Assembly: GCF_964253085.1 (NCBI RefSeq)
Contig: NZ_CAXUQH020000001.1
Span: forward strand, 6,076,001-6,140,000
From: Paenibacillus_E sp964253085
GTDB taxonomy: Bacteria > Bacillota > Bacilli > Paenibacillales > NBRC-103111
Length of the DNA: 64,000 bases
Direction of reading: 5' to 3'
Positions 45,696 to 53,609 of this stretch are shown here, in pieces (within the stretch, counting starts at the first letter, position 1; the number at the start of each line of letters is the position of its first letter). A program made the translations under genes and the position numbers. Under the pieces are notes generated by a model, which did not search any database, had not been told where the DNA came from, and saw only the letters and a list, made by a program, of their open reading frames with translations.

Positions 45696-45704
45696 CTTTT
45701 ACAT

Positions 45705-45718
45705 CCCCTGTTAGTTAG
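45705..45718. repeat. Island repeat, partial copy
   Basis: CCCCTGTTAGTTAG, the right half of the element, upstream of the DinB-like fragment. Confidence 0.35.
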
Positions 45719-45853
45719 GTTATATAGCTGTCTTCAAGTCTTTATAAAAAGTTGTGATGTTTTTGACGACGAACATGTCTCCTGCATATCCTAAGAAAAA
45801 ACTCATCCTGGGTCTTAAAGGAGAAATACATTTGGATATTGCAGGTAAAAGAA

Positions 45854-46747
45854 ATGAAAGCTGATATTGCATCTAACGTATTTTATGATTTGTTTCCTCA
45901 GATCACCTGTCTCAAACAGGCTGCCACCGGATTTATTTTTACCGAGGGTCCAGCTTGGGATAAAACGGACGGCTCGCTTGTATTCAGCGATATTAAGGCA
46001 AACACGATTTATCGCTTGAAGGAGCAGGACCATCTCTCCGTAGTGCGGCGTCCAAGTGGAATGTCGAACGGACTGGCGTTTGACGCCGAACAGCGGCTCA
46101 TTGCTTGCGAACATGCTGGTCGAAGGCTCTCTTTATATTCCCTGTATGATCCGATTGGACCGATCGTTACGCTGGCTGACCACTATGAGGGAAAACGCTT
46201 GAACAGTCCGAACGATGTGATTGTAGCTTCGGACCGCTCCATTTACTTCACAGACCCGAATTACGGTTTAGTGAATGAATTGAATGCACCGAAAGCGCAA
46301 GAGCAGTTTTTTCAGGGAGTCTACAGGTTATCTCCGTCAGGCAAACTGACACTACTGATCAATGACTTTGCTGGCCCTAACGGTTTAGCGTTATCGCCTG
46401 ATGAACGAAAGCTGTATGTCAGCGACACGGAACGTCAGCATATCAGAGTGTTCGATCTTGATGAGCAAGGCCGATTGGTGTACGGCAGACTGTTCGCCAA
46501 GCTGGACGTGAGCAAGGGAGAGGGCGTCGCCGATGGCTTGAAGGTGGACGCAGAGGGGCACGTGTACTGCGCAGGACCGGGAGGCGTATGGGTGTTTGAA
46601 CCAGACGGAAGCGTTATCGGATTGTTGAAGATTCCTGAAATAACTACCAATTTAACGTGGGGAGGAGTATCAGGACGGACCATGTATATCACCGCCACTT
46701 CCTCCGTATACAAGATACCCGTTGGGGTGACTAAAGCAGGATTTTGA
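45854..46747 (+). CDS. SMP-30/gluconolactonase family protein
   Basis: 297 residues of six-bladed propeller type: FIFTEGPAWDKTDGSLVFSD (metal-binding Glu in TEGP), LNSPNDVIVASDRSIYFTDP (Asn and Asp ligands), and PNGLALSPDERKLYVSDT. Such enzymes open sugar lactones (gluconolactone, arabinolactone). No signal peptide, so cytoplasmic. The ATG at 45854 is preferred; a TTG at 45839 is possible and neither has a strong ribosome site. It is a single-gene unit followed after 36 nt by repeat copy g. Confidence 0.88.
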   Translation: MKADIASNVFYDLFPQITCLKQAATGFIFTEGPAWDKTDGSLVFSDIKANTIYRLKEQDHLSVVRRPSGMSNGLAFDAEQRLIACEHAGRRLSLYSLYDPIGPIVTLADHYEGKRLNSPNDVIVASDRSIYFTDPNYGLVNELNAPKAQEQFFQGVYRLSPSGKLTLLINDFAGPNGLALSPDERKLYVSDTERQHIRVFDLDEQGRLVYGRLFAKLDVSKGEGVADGLKVDAEGHVYCAGPGGVWVFEPDGSVIGLLKIPEITTNLTWGGVSGRTMYITATSSVYKIPVGVTKAGF

Positions 46748-46782
46748 TCCGAAGCGAATAAGGAGAAGCTAGTACCCTTTCG

Positions 46783-46803
46783 AACCTGACGATTCCGTTA
46801 GTT
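46783..46803. repeat. Island repeat, copy g
   Basis: AACCTGAC-GATTC-CGTTAGTT, 36 nt after the SMP-30 stop. Confidence 0.65.
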
Positions 46804-46853
46804 AAGCTAACTACGCAATAACTTCCCATTCTGCTTTTACTTCAATGAAAAAA

Positions 46854-46880
46854 GAGGAGCTGCATCGCTGCAAACTCCTC
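46854..46880. other. Hairpin next to repeat copy h
   Basis: GAGGAG / CTCCTC stem with inner GCA/TGC pairing, directly abutting copy h. Confidence 0.6.
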
Positions 46881-46901
46881 CACTATCGTTGTCCGTTAGC
46901 T
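46881..46901. repeat. Island repeat, copy h
   Basis: CACTATCG-TTGTC-CGTTAGCT, 39 nt beyond the 3' end of the NUDIX remnant. Confidence 0.65.
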
Positions 46902-46939
46902 CAATTATGTTCTTTTCTAGTATTACCCCACCATTTCAC

Positions 46940-47344
46940 TTAACAATAGGCAGCTTTCCCCCGGACAGTAAATCCTCAAAGAATTGCATGTGGTCCGGAA
47001 AGCAATGACTCATTGGAAGTACGCAATTCACCTTCAAATTCCTTACAAACAAACATAATCTGGACTAATGATGTTTGGTCTCCATTTCCGAAAACTTTTT
47101 CAGTGTTTGAATATATGCCAAACAACTCCATCTTGCCAATTCGTATTCCAGTTTCCTCAAAGACTTCTCTTCTTGCTGTATCTTCAACTTTCTCACCAAG
47201 TTCCATAAAACCACCTGGAAGTCCCCAATATCCATTGTCTGAACGACGATGTAATAATAAATGTTTTTTTTCATTAAAAACAAAAGCCCCTGCTACCACC
47301 ATAATTACTTTCGTATGACCAACTAAACGCCGTAAATCTTGAAT
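46940..47344 (-). pseudogene. NUDIX hydrolase, damaged at both ends
   Basis: The core is intact: GAFVFNEKKHLLLHRRSDNG and a complete NUDIX box from GGFMELGEKVEDTARR through EVFEETGI. Upstream, the conserved lead-in IQDLRRLVGHTKVIM is in frame but has lost its start (a TGA precedes it), so translation could begin only at internal ATG 47302. Downstream, the frame ends early (SGPHAIL) while the expected C-terminus HMQFFEDLLSGGKLPIVK lies in another register. The enzyme would have cleaved a nucleoside-diphosphate derivative; activity of the remnant is doubtful. Confidence 0.7.
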
Positions 47345-47437
47345 TCACTATATCCCTCGAATTGCGATATGCTATGTATACAGGTTGCCTCCCTATATCG
47401 TTCCAAAGTCGAACTATGGTGCCTTAGAGCCCATCCT

Positions 47438-48226
47438 TTAGTCTGACTTGAGCTTTTTACTAGAAATCCAAAAGATCGTTACAATGATTGTTAGTACAAT
47501 CCATATAAGTACCATTAAAACATTCCATATTACGTTGGGGTTGACTGCTCCTGTAATTAATACTTCCATGGCATGTTTACTCATACTTGCGGGATTCATA
47601 AAATCTGGAAGATTAGGAAAACCAAGTACAATTCTACAGCCTAGTAGGAATACAATTGAAATTAATGCAATAATACCTTGGCTATTAAAAATAGTACTTA
47701 TCATCGTAGTGAAGGTTACCATAAACAGAACCCATAACAAATAGAACAAAGAGGCTATTATCGCGTCCACAAAATTTACATTTGTAAACAACAATTTAAC
47801 ATACACATACGAAATCAAGTAACCTAATACTACAGAACAAGCAACAAATATGAAATTGGCAATTATTTTACCACCTATGTACGATACTATAGTGACCGGT
47901 CTCGTAAGAATAAAAGCCAACATACCGTTGACTTTATCTGTCTGTAAGACCCCCATCATAGAAATTGCAATAATTATAACCCCCAACTGATCAAATTGAG
48001 CAGCTAAAGTAGTTGCGAGTACTTCTCCACCTTGTTGAGCAGCCATGTTAGGATCAATTGTGATACCTTGTGCTCCACCGAGTGTTTTTAATATGGAGGG
48101 TAAATAATGGCTAACAACTGGTTGAGTTACTCCTAAAAATATAAATACAAGAGGTAGCCAAATAACTTTAAATTCACGTACCATTTGAACAAATTCTTTT
48201 TTCATTAGCACATTAAAATTATTCAT
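47438..48226 (-). CDS. ABC-2 type transporter permease
   Basis: 262 residues with six hydrophobic segments (VIWLPLVFIFLGVTQPVVS, GVIIIAISMMGVLQTDKVNG). It overlaps the ATPase gene by 4 nt and forms the membrane half of an exporter. The substrate is unknown; relatives move drugs, bacteriocins or sodium. It is strongly A/T-rich, like the rest of this module and unlike the sugar loci. Confidence 0.9.
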   Translation of the reverse strand: MNNFNVLMKKEFVQMVREFKVIWLPLVFIFLGVTQPVVSHYLPSILKTLGGAQGITIDPNMAAQQGGEVLATTLAAQFDQLGVIIIAISMMGVLQTDKVNGMLAFILTRPVTIVSYIGGKIIANFIFVACSVVLGYLISYVYVKLLFTNVNFVDAIIASLFYLLWVLFMVTFTTMISTIFNSQGIIALISIVFLLGCRIVLGFPNLPDFMNPASMSKHAMEVLITGAVNPNVIWNVLMVLIWIVLTIIVTIFWISSKKLKSD

Positions 48227-49128
48227 TTTTCCACCACCAATTTTATGAATATCTCTTCTAATGTATCGTTGGTGATTTCAAACTTTACGAGATCAACCCG
48301 ATGCTCCAAAGCACTTCTTATTAACATGTTTTTATTCAAACCTATATGTTCAACTTCAATTTTTATTTTATTTCCTACTGCTTCTACATACTTTACATAG
48401 TTCAAATTTTTCAAAACTTCCATCCATTCTTGATCGATAGACGTAACTTCAAAAATCATTTTATTTTCGCGATTGCTGTTTAACAATTCGGAGATAGTTG
48501 TATCTTCAATTTTTTGCCCATTTTTGATTATAATAAATCTTTCACATATTTCTTCTGCATCGCTTAATATATGCGTCGACAATAAAATCGTAGTCTCTCT
48601 CTTGATTTCTTCAATTAGATTCAGTACTTCTCTTCGACCAATTGGGTCTAATGCCGATACCGGCTCATCCATTACAATCAATGATGGTTTGTGTAACAAC
48701 GCCTGTGCAATGCCAAGCCTCTGTTTCATTCCACCTGAAAATGTTCCAACTTTTGAATTCTCTTCCCCGCTTAACCCTACTTTCGATAAAATTTCTGGGA
48801 TAGCCTTTGTTAATTCTTCTTTTCTTAATCCTGATAGTTCCCCCATAAAAGCAAGAGTTTCTTGTGCAGTCATCCAATGATAAAAGTTAGGGTACTGTGG
48901 TAAGTAGCCAATTTCCTTTTTCATTTGCGAAATTTTCTTCCCGTTAAGCAATATTTCTCCCATTGTAGGATTAATAATATCTGAAATAATTTTGATGAGT
49001 GTCGATTTACCAGCCCCATTCGGCCCTATCAATCCCACACATTCTCCAGATTGCAGAACCATTGAAAAGTTATTTACAGCCGTTTTTTCTTTATATGTTT
49101 TAGTAACATTTTTGACTTCTAATTTCAT
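48223..49128 (-). CDS. ABC transporter ATP-binding protein
   Basis: 301 residues: Walker A GPNGAGKST, Q-loop YLPQYP, signature TFSGGMKQR, Walker B LIVMDEP, switch His in STHILSD, and a C-terminal extension (about 215-301) common in exporter ATPases of the CcmA/BcrA type. It overlaps the genes on both sides by 4 nt, so the three are translationally coupled. Confidence 0.93.
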   Translation of the reverse strand: MKLEVKNVTKTYKEKTAVNNFSMVLQSGECVGLIGPNGAGKSTLIKIISDIINPTMGEILLNGKKISQMKKEIGYLPQYPNFYHWMTAQETLAFMGELSGLRKEELTKAIPEILSKVGLSGEENSKVGTFSGGMKQRLGIAQALLHKPSLIVMDEPVSALDPIGRREVLNLIEEIKRETTILLSTHILSDAEEICERFIIIKNGQKIEDTTISELLNSNRENKMIFEVTSIDQEWMEVLKNLNYVKYVEAVGNKIKIEVEHIGLNKNMLIRSALEHRVDLVKFEITNDTLEEIFIKLVVEK

Positions 49129-49373
49129 ATTCTTTCATTGTCCTTTCTGCCAATAACAAAGTATAGAATCGGACCAAACGTGTTTAGAAAAATAATAATG
49201 AGACTCCACAGCAAAACATTTTTCCTCGTTTTTCTGTGCTTGAATAAATCCATTAATGCTATTAGGATCAAAATCATCCCTACAGCAAAGACCGGTAAAA
49301 TAACCGGCAATACAGACATGAAATCAATATCTTTTAATTCGTTCCACCCGTAATGCATTTGCAAATTAATCAC
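49125..49373 (-). CDS. Small PLD-nuclease-N-like membrane protein
   Basis: 82 residues with two membrane helices (VLPVILPVFAVGMILILIAL, WSLIIIFLNTFGPILYFVIG) and the ending GRKDNERI, the pattern of PLDc_N domains in cardiolipin synthases and bacteriocin-immunity exporters. Here it is the first gene of the ABC exporter operon and probably an accessory subunit. Confidence 0.85.
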   Translation of the reverse strand: MINLQMHYGWNELKDIDFMSVLPVILPVFAVGMILILIALMDLFKHRKTRKNVLLWSLIIIFLNTFGPILYFVIGRKDNERI

Positions 49374-49394
49374 TTCCTAAGTCATTATTATTCA

Positions 49395-49426
49395 ATATGT
49401 TATCATTATCGATAATGATAACATAT
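49395..49426. promoter_or_regulatory. 32-bp perfect palindrome, likely operator
   Basis: Two 16-bp arms (ATATGTTATCATTATC and its complement) meet without spacer, 22 nt upstream of the PLDN-like gene. It contains the TTATCATTA words also found at 49491, so the same regulator probably binds both. Confidence 0.75.
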
Positions 49427-49490
49427 GAATCGAAATGTTACACTTATTTTTTCTTTAAAGAATATTGTTTTAATTCTTATTGTTATTTAC

Positions 49491-49508
49491 AATGATAATA
49501 TTATCATT
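49491..49508. promoter_or_regulatory. 18-bp perfect palindrome before the HTH gene
   Basis: AATGATAAT / ATTATCATT, 44 nt before the HTH start. The inner TGATAATATTATCA is also close to a Fur-type 7-1-7 box but lacks the central base. Confidence 0.65.
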
Positions 49509-49551
49509 ATAGATAATAACGGGATATTTTTTTGATTGAGGAGAGAAAAAA

Positions 49552-50097
49552 ATGGCTAATAAAGCTGAAATTATCCTGCACCCAGTAAGGATGAAGATTT
49601 CTCAAGCTTTAATGAGAAACAAAGAAAATGGACTGACTTCACTTGAAATGGTAAAAATCATTAAAGATGTGCCTCAGGCAACTTTATATAGACATATACA
49701 AGTTTTATTAGATGCTGGAGTTATCCGCATTATGAAAGAAAAAAAAGTGAGATCCATTTCCGAAAAATACTACATTTTAAATGAAGAAGAAGCCCGACTT
49801 AGTGCAGATGAGTGGAAAAAGTCTTCTAGTAAGGAAAAGCTGAATTATATTTCGTATTACCAATTATCGCTTATGACTCAATATCAAAACTATCTTACCA
49901 AATTAGAAGAGCAAGATTGCTCAGATGATGGTTCTACTTTTTCACTTGTAGAATTAAAGCTTGATGATGAAAATTTTATTAAGTTTCAAAATGAATTAAA
50001 CGACCTAATGATAAAATACTACAACACTACTAACAAAATTAATGATCTGGATGCACCAATTCGTACTATTGCCTTTACCATTATTCCAGAATCCTAA
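49552..50097 (+). CDS. HTH transcriptional regulator (ArsR/YdfH-like winged helix)
   Basis: 181 residues. The N-terminal winged helix reads ILHPVRMKISQALMRN, TSLEMVKIIKDVPQATLYRH, IQVLLDAGVIRIM; the C-terminal part is helical. GAGGAGAG lies 6 nt before the ATG. It is divergent from the ABC exporter operon with two perfect palindromes between, so it is the probable local repressor of exporter and itself. A/T-rich, matching the exporter module. Confidence 0.85.
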   Translation: MANKAEIILHPVRMKISQALMRNKENGLTSLEMVKIIKDVPQATLYRHIQVLLDAGVIRIMKEKKVRSISEKYYILNEEEARLSADEWKKSSSKEKLNYISYYQLSLMTQYQNYLTKLEEQDCSDDGSTFSLVELKLDDENFIKFQNELNDLMIKYYNTTNKINDLDAPIRTIAFTIIPES

Positions 50098-50240
50098 AAC
50101 AGACATTCAAAAAAACATGATGCTGCTCCACAAGGAAACCATCCCACTGGATTGTGTGTTATGTTTGATTCGAATGCCAAACATTATTTTGTATAAAATA
50201 AAATTTCAAGAATATAGTTGTTTGTAATTATATTGAAAAA

Positions 50241-50295
50241 GCAACAGCGGCGAACTAGGACTTGAAAAAACAAAGTCTTAAGCTGCCGCCGTTGC
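50241..50295. other. Long bulged hairpin next to repeat copy j
   Basis: Outer stem GCAAC-GCGGC / GCCGC-GTTGC with one mismatch, inner stem AGGACTT / AAGTCTT, and an A-rich loop. It ends 9 nt before copy j. It lies after the HTH gene but is longer and more complex than a plain terminator. Confidence 0.65.
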
Positions 50296-50304
50296 TGTTT
50301 ATTG

Positions 50305-50325
50305 AACTAACGTTCTGCGTTAACC
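50305..50325. repeat. Island repeat, copy j
   Basis: AACTAACG-TTCTG-CGTTAACC; the inner TAACG / CGTTA is perfectly symmetric. It is the best match to the left consensus arm. Confidence 0.75.
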
Positions 50326-50440
50326 TAATGAATATGTCGATAAAATCAGTATTCCTCTTGCTCATCCCCAAGGAGTCGAGCATTTAATTTAGTTGATATA
50401 GACTTTAACTTTTCGATATATCGAGGTAATGCAGCTCCTG

Positions 50441-50461
50441 CGCTATAGTTATCCGTTACTC
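50441..50461. repeat. Island repeat, copy k
   Basis: CGCTATAG-TTATC-CGTTACTC. The stop codon of the VOC remnant lies inside it. The stretch 50326-50440 contains no gene. Confidence 0.55.
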
Positions 50462-50760
50462 GCAATCTCTATTTTCCCATACATCAAATAAGTTTCCATC
50501 TAAGTCCTCAAAGACAAAAAACTTACCGTAGATACCTTCATCACAGATATTCTTTACAGTAACTCCTTCTAAAGATAATCTATTATGTAATGATCAATTA
50601 AAACAAGTATTGGGCGGTTTTCCTTGAATAAACTTAAATCAGTACCTCTATCATTTCTAATATTAAAACCAAAATGTTTTACAAACCATTCTCCTGATTT
50701 TTTGACATCCGATACAGGAACGACATTATATGCAATACCCATAATTTTTCCACTCTCCAT
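50456..50760 (-). pseudogene. VOC/glyoxalase-fold protein with a frameshift
   Basis: From ATG 50760 the frame gives YNVVPVSDVKKSGEWFVKHF and NDRGTDLSLFKENRPILVLI, a VOC N-half, then stops at 50569. The C-half continues in another frame (LEGVTVKNICDEG, GKFFVFEDLDGNLFDVWEN) to a TAA at 50456. A single small indel near 50575-50590 explains it. It would have been a 100-residue glyoxalase/bleomycin-resistance-type protein. Confidence 0.8.
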
Positions 50761-50837
50761 TTAATTCACTCCTTATAATAAAATTGCTTTTTTATGACTT
50801 CGCTTCATTCCCTGTTTTTTTCCTTTTTTGTTCCACT

Positions 50838-50870
50838 AAACTGCCCGTTAACTATCGTTCACCGTTTAAT
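50838..50870. repeat. Island repeat, two overlapping copies
   Basis: AAACTGCCCGTTAACT (50838-50853) runs straight into AACTATCG-TTCAC-CGTTTAAT (50850-50870), sharing four bases. It is the only tandem pair and lies between divergent VOC and TetR genes. Confidence 0.65.
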
Positions 50871-51110
50871 ATAAAAGCTTTGCGTTTGAATGCTTGGTTC
50901 CAGTTCCTCCTGCTCTCACCGGCGAGAACGGCTACCTCTTTGCAGCATAGACCCGAAGTACGGAGCCGTTTGGAATCAATCGGTAACCCAACGTCTTGCG
51001 TGATGAGACATTTGCATCAGATACTTACTACATTAATCATTTCTTGCGTTTTCCATCTTGCTGGCTGTAACGTATACTGTAAATAAATAATCTATACAAG
51101 GTGTGATGTC

Positions 51111-51764
51111 ATGTCTCCTCGTACAAAGAAACAGAACGAGTTCATTCGTCAGCAACGTAAACAAGAGATTTTGCAGGCGGCCATTCACGTATATGTGAAT
51201 AAGGGCTATTCGGCTACAACATTAAGTGATGTTGCAGATCAGGCGGGCCTTGCACATGGACTGGTTTTTTACTACTTCAAGAATAAAAAGATGCTTTTTC
51301 GGGAGCTTTACGAATACATGATGGATCAATCCCTTCACTACACAACGGTGTATTTTGAACAGGAAGCACCAGTGCTCGAGCAATTCAAGAACTATGCCAT
51401 GCTCATCTGTGAACGTGTCATCAAGGATCCCCAGACCCAGCGTTTCTATATGCGAATCAGCCTGGATCTGCATCATTTATATGAGCCCGGAGAATTGTCA
51501 CCCTTTGAATGGATGAAGAGCTTTATCAAGCCGATGGCACATGCCATTGACAAAGGAACTCAACAAGGTGTCCTCCGTCAGGGAGACGCAAACCTTATGG
51601 CCATGCAATTTTGGGGAGCAATTTCCCAAGGAATGAGTTATCTGGATCAGCTGCCTCAGGATTTAGCCGCTCAAGGCTTAAAGGAGTCGGAAATTCACAA
51701 CGCAATGAGCGATAGATTCAAACAGATTACCGAATCGGCAATTTCGTTTTTCAAGCCAGATTAA
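51111..51764 (+). CDS. TetR family transcriptional regulator
   Basis: 217 residues. The N-terminal HTH is typical: ILQAAIHVYVNKGYSATTLS, DVADQAGLAHGLVFYYFKNK. The C-terminal ligand domain is helical. It precedes a SRPBCC/flavodoxin pair on the same strand, whose promoter carries a palindrome overlapping the -35 box, so this protein is its likely repressor. Confidence 0.92.
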   Translation: MSPRTKKQNEFIRQQRKQEILQAAIHVYVNKGYSATTLSDVADQAGLAHGLVFYYFKNKKMLFRELYEYMMDQSLHYTTVYFEQEAPVLEQFKNYAMLICERVIKDPQTQRFYMRISLDLHHLYEPGELSPFEWMKSFIKPMAHAIDKGTQQGVLRQGDANLMAMQFWGAISQGMSYLDQLPQDLAAQGLKESEIHNAMSDRFKQITESAISFFKPD

Positions 51765-51779
51765 ATTTACACTTTATCA

Positions 51780-51808
51780 TTGACTGAGTACTCAATCAAA
51801 AATATAAT
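51780..51808 (+). promoter_or_regulatory. Sigma-A promoter with overlapping TetR-type operator
   Basis: TTGACT, 17 nt, TATAAT (51803-51808). The palindrome TTGA-C-TGAGTACTCA-A-TCAA (51780-51799) covers the -35 and spacer. Binding here would block transcription of the two downstream genes. Confidence 0.8.
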
Positions 51809-51829
51809 GAGCTCAAGGAGCGTGATCAT

Positions 51830-52249
51830 TTGCCAACGATTCACAGGGAGATATTAATTGATGCTTCGCCCGAACAGGTATGGGAAGCGGTCAGCGACGT
51901 AGGTGCTGTCCATCATCGTCTAGTCCCCGGCTATACCGAGAACACTATTATTGACGGTTACGAAAGAACACTCATCCTGCCAAAAGGCGGCATGGTACGC
52001 GAGTTCATCGTTTCCATCGATGATAAGGAACGTCGAATGGCGTACGCGGTAAAAGAAGGACGCATGCCGCTGCTGCATCATCATGCATCCTTCCAAGTCT
52101 TTCCCCATGGCGACAGCGGTGCCAAGCTCGTCTGGATAACCGATTTCCTTCCGGAGCTTCTCACTCCCGAGATTCAAGCACGTGTAAATCGCGGAGCAGA
52201 GGTTATGAAAGAGACCATCGAGGCCGAAGCAAAGGGAGGAGATCGATGA
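51830..52249 (+). CDS. SRPBCC (START-like) family protein
   Basis: 139 residues with the SRPBCC opening TIHREILIDASPEQVWEAVS and the closing helix EIQARVNRGAEVMKETIEAE. It begins with TTG, 9 nt after GGAG. These proteins form a hydrophobic pocket for small ligands. It overlaps the flavodoxin-like gene by 4 nt and belongs to a TetR-controlled operon, probably for redox or xenobiotic stress. Confidence 0.85.
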   Translation: MPTIHREILIDASPEQVWEAVSDVGAVHHRLVPGYTENTIIDGYERTLILPKGGMVREFIVSIDDKERRMAYAVKEGRMPLLHHHASFQVFPHGDSGAKLVWITDFLPELLTPEIQARVNRGAEVMKETIEAEAKGGDR

Positions 52250-52839
52250 GAATTCTGGTCATTGCGGCACATCCGAACATCGAAAAGTCACGCATAAATA
52301 AACGCTGGTTGGCTGAATTGCGTGAATACCCCGATCAAATAACGGTTAATGAACTATATAAGGTTTACCCAGATTATGCAATCAATCCGGAGAATGAACA
52401 AGATCTCGTTGCCAGGCACGATCGTATCGTATTGCAATTTCCAATCCAGTGGTATAGTATGCCGGCTTTACTCAAGCAATGGATCGATGACGTATTTACG
52501 ACATCCTGGCTGTTTGGAGCCGGCGGGAAAGCCGTTACGGGTAAAGAACTTGTCCTTGCAATGTCGATTGGAGGCGATGAATCGTCCTACCAATCTGGTG
52601 GCTTAATTGGCTATACAATCAGTGAACTGATCCGACCCTTTCAAGCGTTTGCCAATCAGATCGGCATGACCTTCCTGCCGCATTATAAATTTTATGGTGC
52701 GGTCAAGGCGAAGGATGACATAATAGAAAATAGTGCCTCACATTATGTGGAGCACATCTCCTCTCCCGATCTCAACCCCATAATCGTTCGAAAACGTATG
52801 CTCGATGAAATGAGTAAGGCTAGTTCAAATCCCTTATAA
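52246..52839 (+). CDS. NAD(P)H oxidoreductase, flavodoxin-like (KefF/MdaB type)
   Basis: 197 residues of the flavodoxin-2 fold: RILVIAAHPNIEKSRINK (FMN phosphate loop), IVLQFPIQWYSMPALLKQWI and TTSWLFG, which are hallmarks of quinone/azo reductases. It is translated coupled to the SRPBCC gene. The likely role is two-electron reduction of quinones or other electrophiles. Confidence 0.9.
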   Translation: MRILVIAAHPNIEKSRINKRWLAELREYPDQITVNELYKVYPDYAINPENEQDLVARHDRIVLQFPIQWYSMPALLKQWIDDVFTTSWLFGAGGKAVTGKELVLAMSIGGDESSYQSGGLIGYTISELIRPFQAFANQIGMTFLPHYKFYGAVKAKDDIIENSASHYVEHISSPDLNPIIVRKRMLDEMSKASSNPL

Positions 52840-52947
52840 GTGAAAATATTATAAAAACCTACTACGAAAGAGTTCTTTTGTTGGCTTTTATAACGAGTAT
52901 GAAGAAACTGCTCAACGCAAAGACCCTCCTGTAGATTTCATTGTGTT

Positions 52948-52965
52948 AAACTGCACGTTCGTAAC
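52948..52965. repeat. Island repeat, copy n
   Basis: AAACTGCACGTTCGTAAC, a shortened copy 109 nt after the flavodoxin-like gene. Confidence 0.5.
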
Positions 52966-52971
52966 AGAGAA

Positions 52972-53000
52972 AAGAGGAGTTGCGATTACGCACTCCTCTT
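52972..53000. other. Hairpin next to repeat copy o
   Basis: AAGAGGAG-(T)-TGCG / CGCA-CTCCTCTT, a 12-bp stem with one bulge and loop ATTA, lying between repeat copies n and o. Confidence 0.7.
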
Positions 53001-53002
53001 CC

Positions 53003-53024
53003 GCTAATGTTATCCTGTTAAATC
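53003..53024. repeat. Island repeat, copy o
   Basis: GCTAATGTTATCCTGTTAAA, a degenerate copy 14 nt beyond the 3' end of the helix-hairpin-helix gene. Confidence 0.5.
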
Positions 53025-53037
53025 AATAGTATCATTT

Positions 53038-53481
53038 TTAATATGGCTTATTGGGATATCCATAAGTACGCCTATAATTTTTCCTTTCCTCTGTAAAATC
53101 CCACCACTTCTTGTCACAACCATGATGATTGGCAAAAAATACGATAAATCTAAATTGATCCTCTACACATGGATCTATTCTCTCCATGTATAGTTCTTCC
53201 AATTTATCGAATAATCTTGCCCCATCTTTTGCTTTTAACTCATTCAATTCATAATAACCCAACTTAATTAAGTCTTTTGCAAATGCGGGTCCAATAGAAG
53301 GCACACTTTGAAATTCGGATAATGCCTTTAATTCTTTGGCTCTTAATTCAGATACTTTTAAGGTTACACATAGATCATTCACTGATATATTGTGAATATC
53401 ACTTAAAAGTATTTTATTTTTTCTTAGTTCTTTTCGTTCTTGAACGTCTAATTCTAACTTCGGGGTTTTATTTACTCTCAT
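53038..53481 (-). CDS. Helix-hairpin-helix (Cdd1/pathogenicity-locus type) protein
   Basis: 147 residues. The helix-hairpin-helix is in VPSIGPAFAKDLIKLGYYEL, and the family-typical end IDPCVEDQFRFIVFFANHHG then KKWWDFT follows. Such domains bind DNA without sequence specificity, but this family has no assigned function. AGGAG precedes the ATG. The start overlaps the stop of a short upstream frame (53478-53588) that may be a remnant. It is enclosed by repeat copies o and p. Confidence 0.85.
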   Translation of the reverse strand: MRVNKTPKLELDVQERKELRKNKILLSDIHNISVNDLCVTLKVSELRAKELKALSEFQSVPSIGPAFAKDLIKLGYYELNELKAKDGARLFDKLEELYMERIDPCVEDQFRFIVFFANHHGCDKKWWDFTEERKNYRRTYGYPNKPY

Positions 53482-53609
53482 TTTATACTCCTACGATCTT
53501 CATACATACAAACTCGATACCTTCTTCCGAGAAATCTGGAGCGTTCCCCTTTAGATACAGGGAGAAATTGATATTCGCCAATTACCATATTACTATTCAA
53601 GATATCTCC

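Noticed and set aside
53478..53588. 36-codon frame overlapping the start of the helix-hairpin-helix gene
   Set aside because: No recognisable domain or ribosome site; it may be a remnant, but coding status is unsupported.
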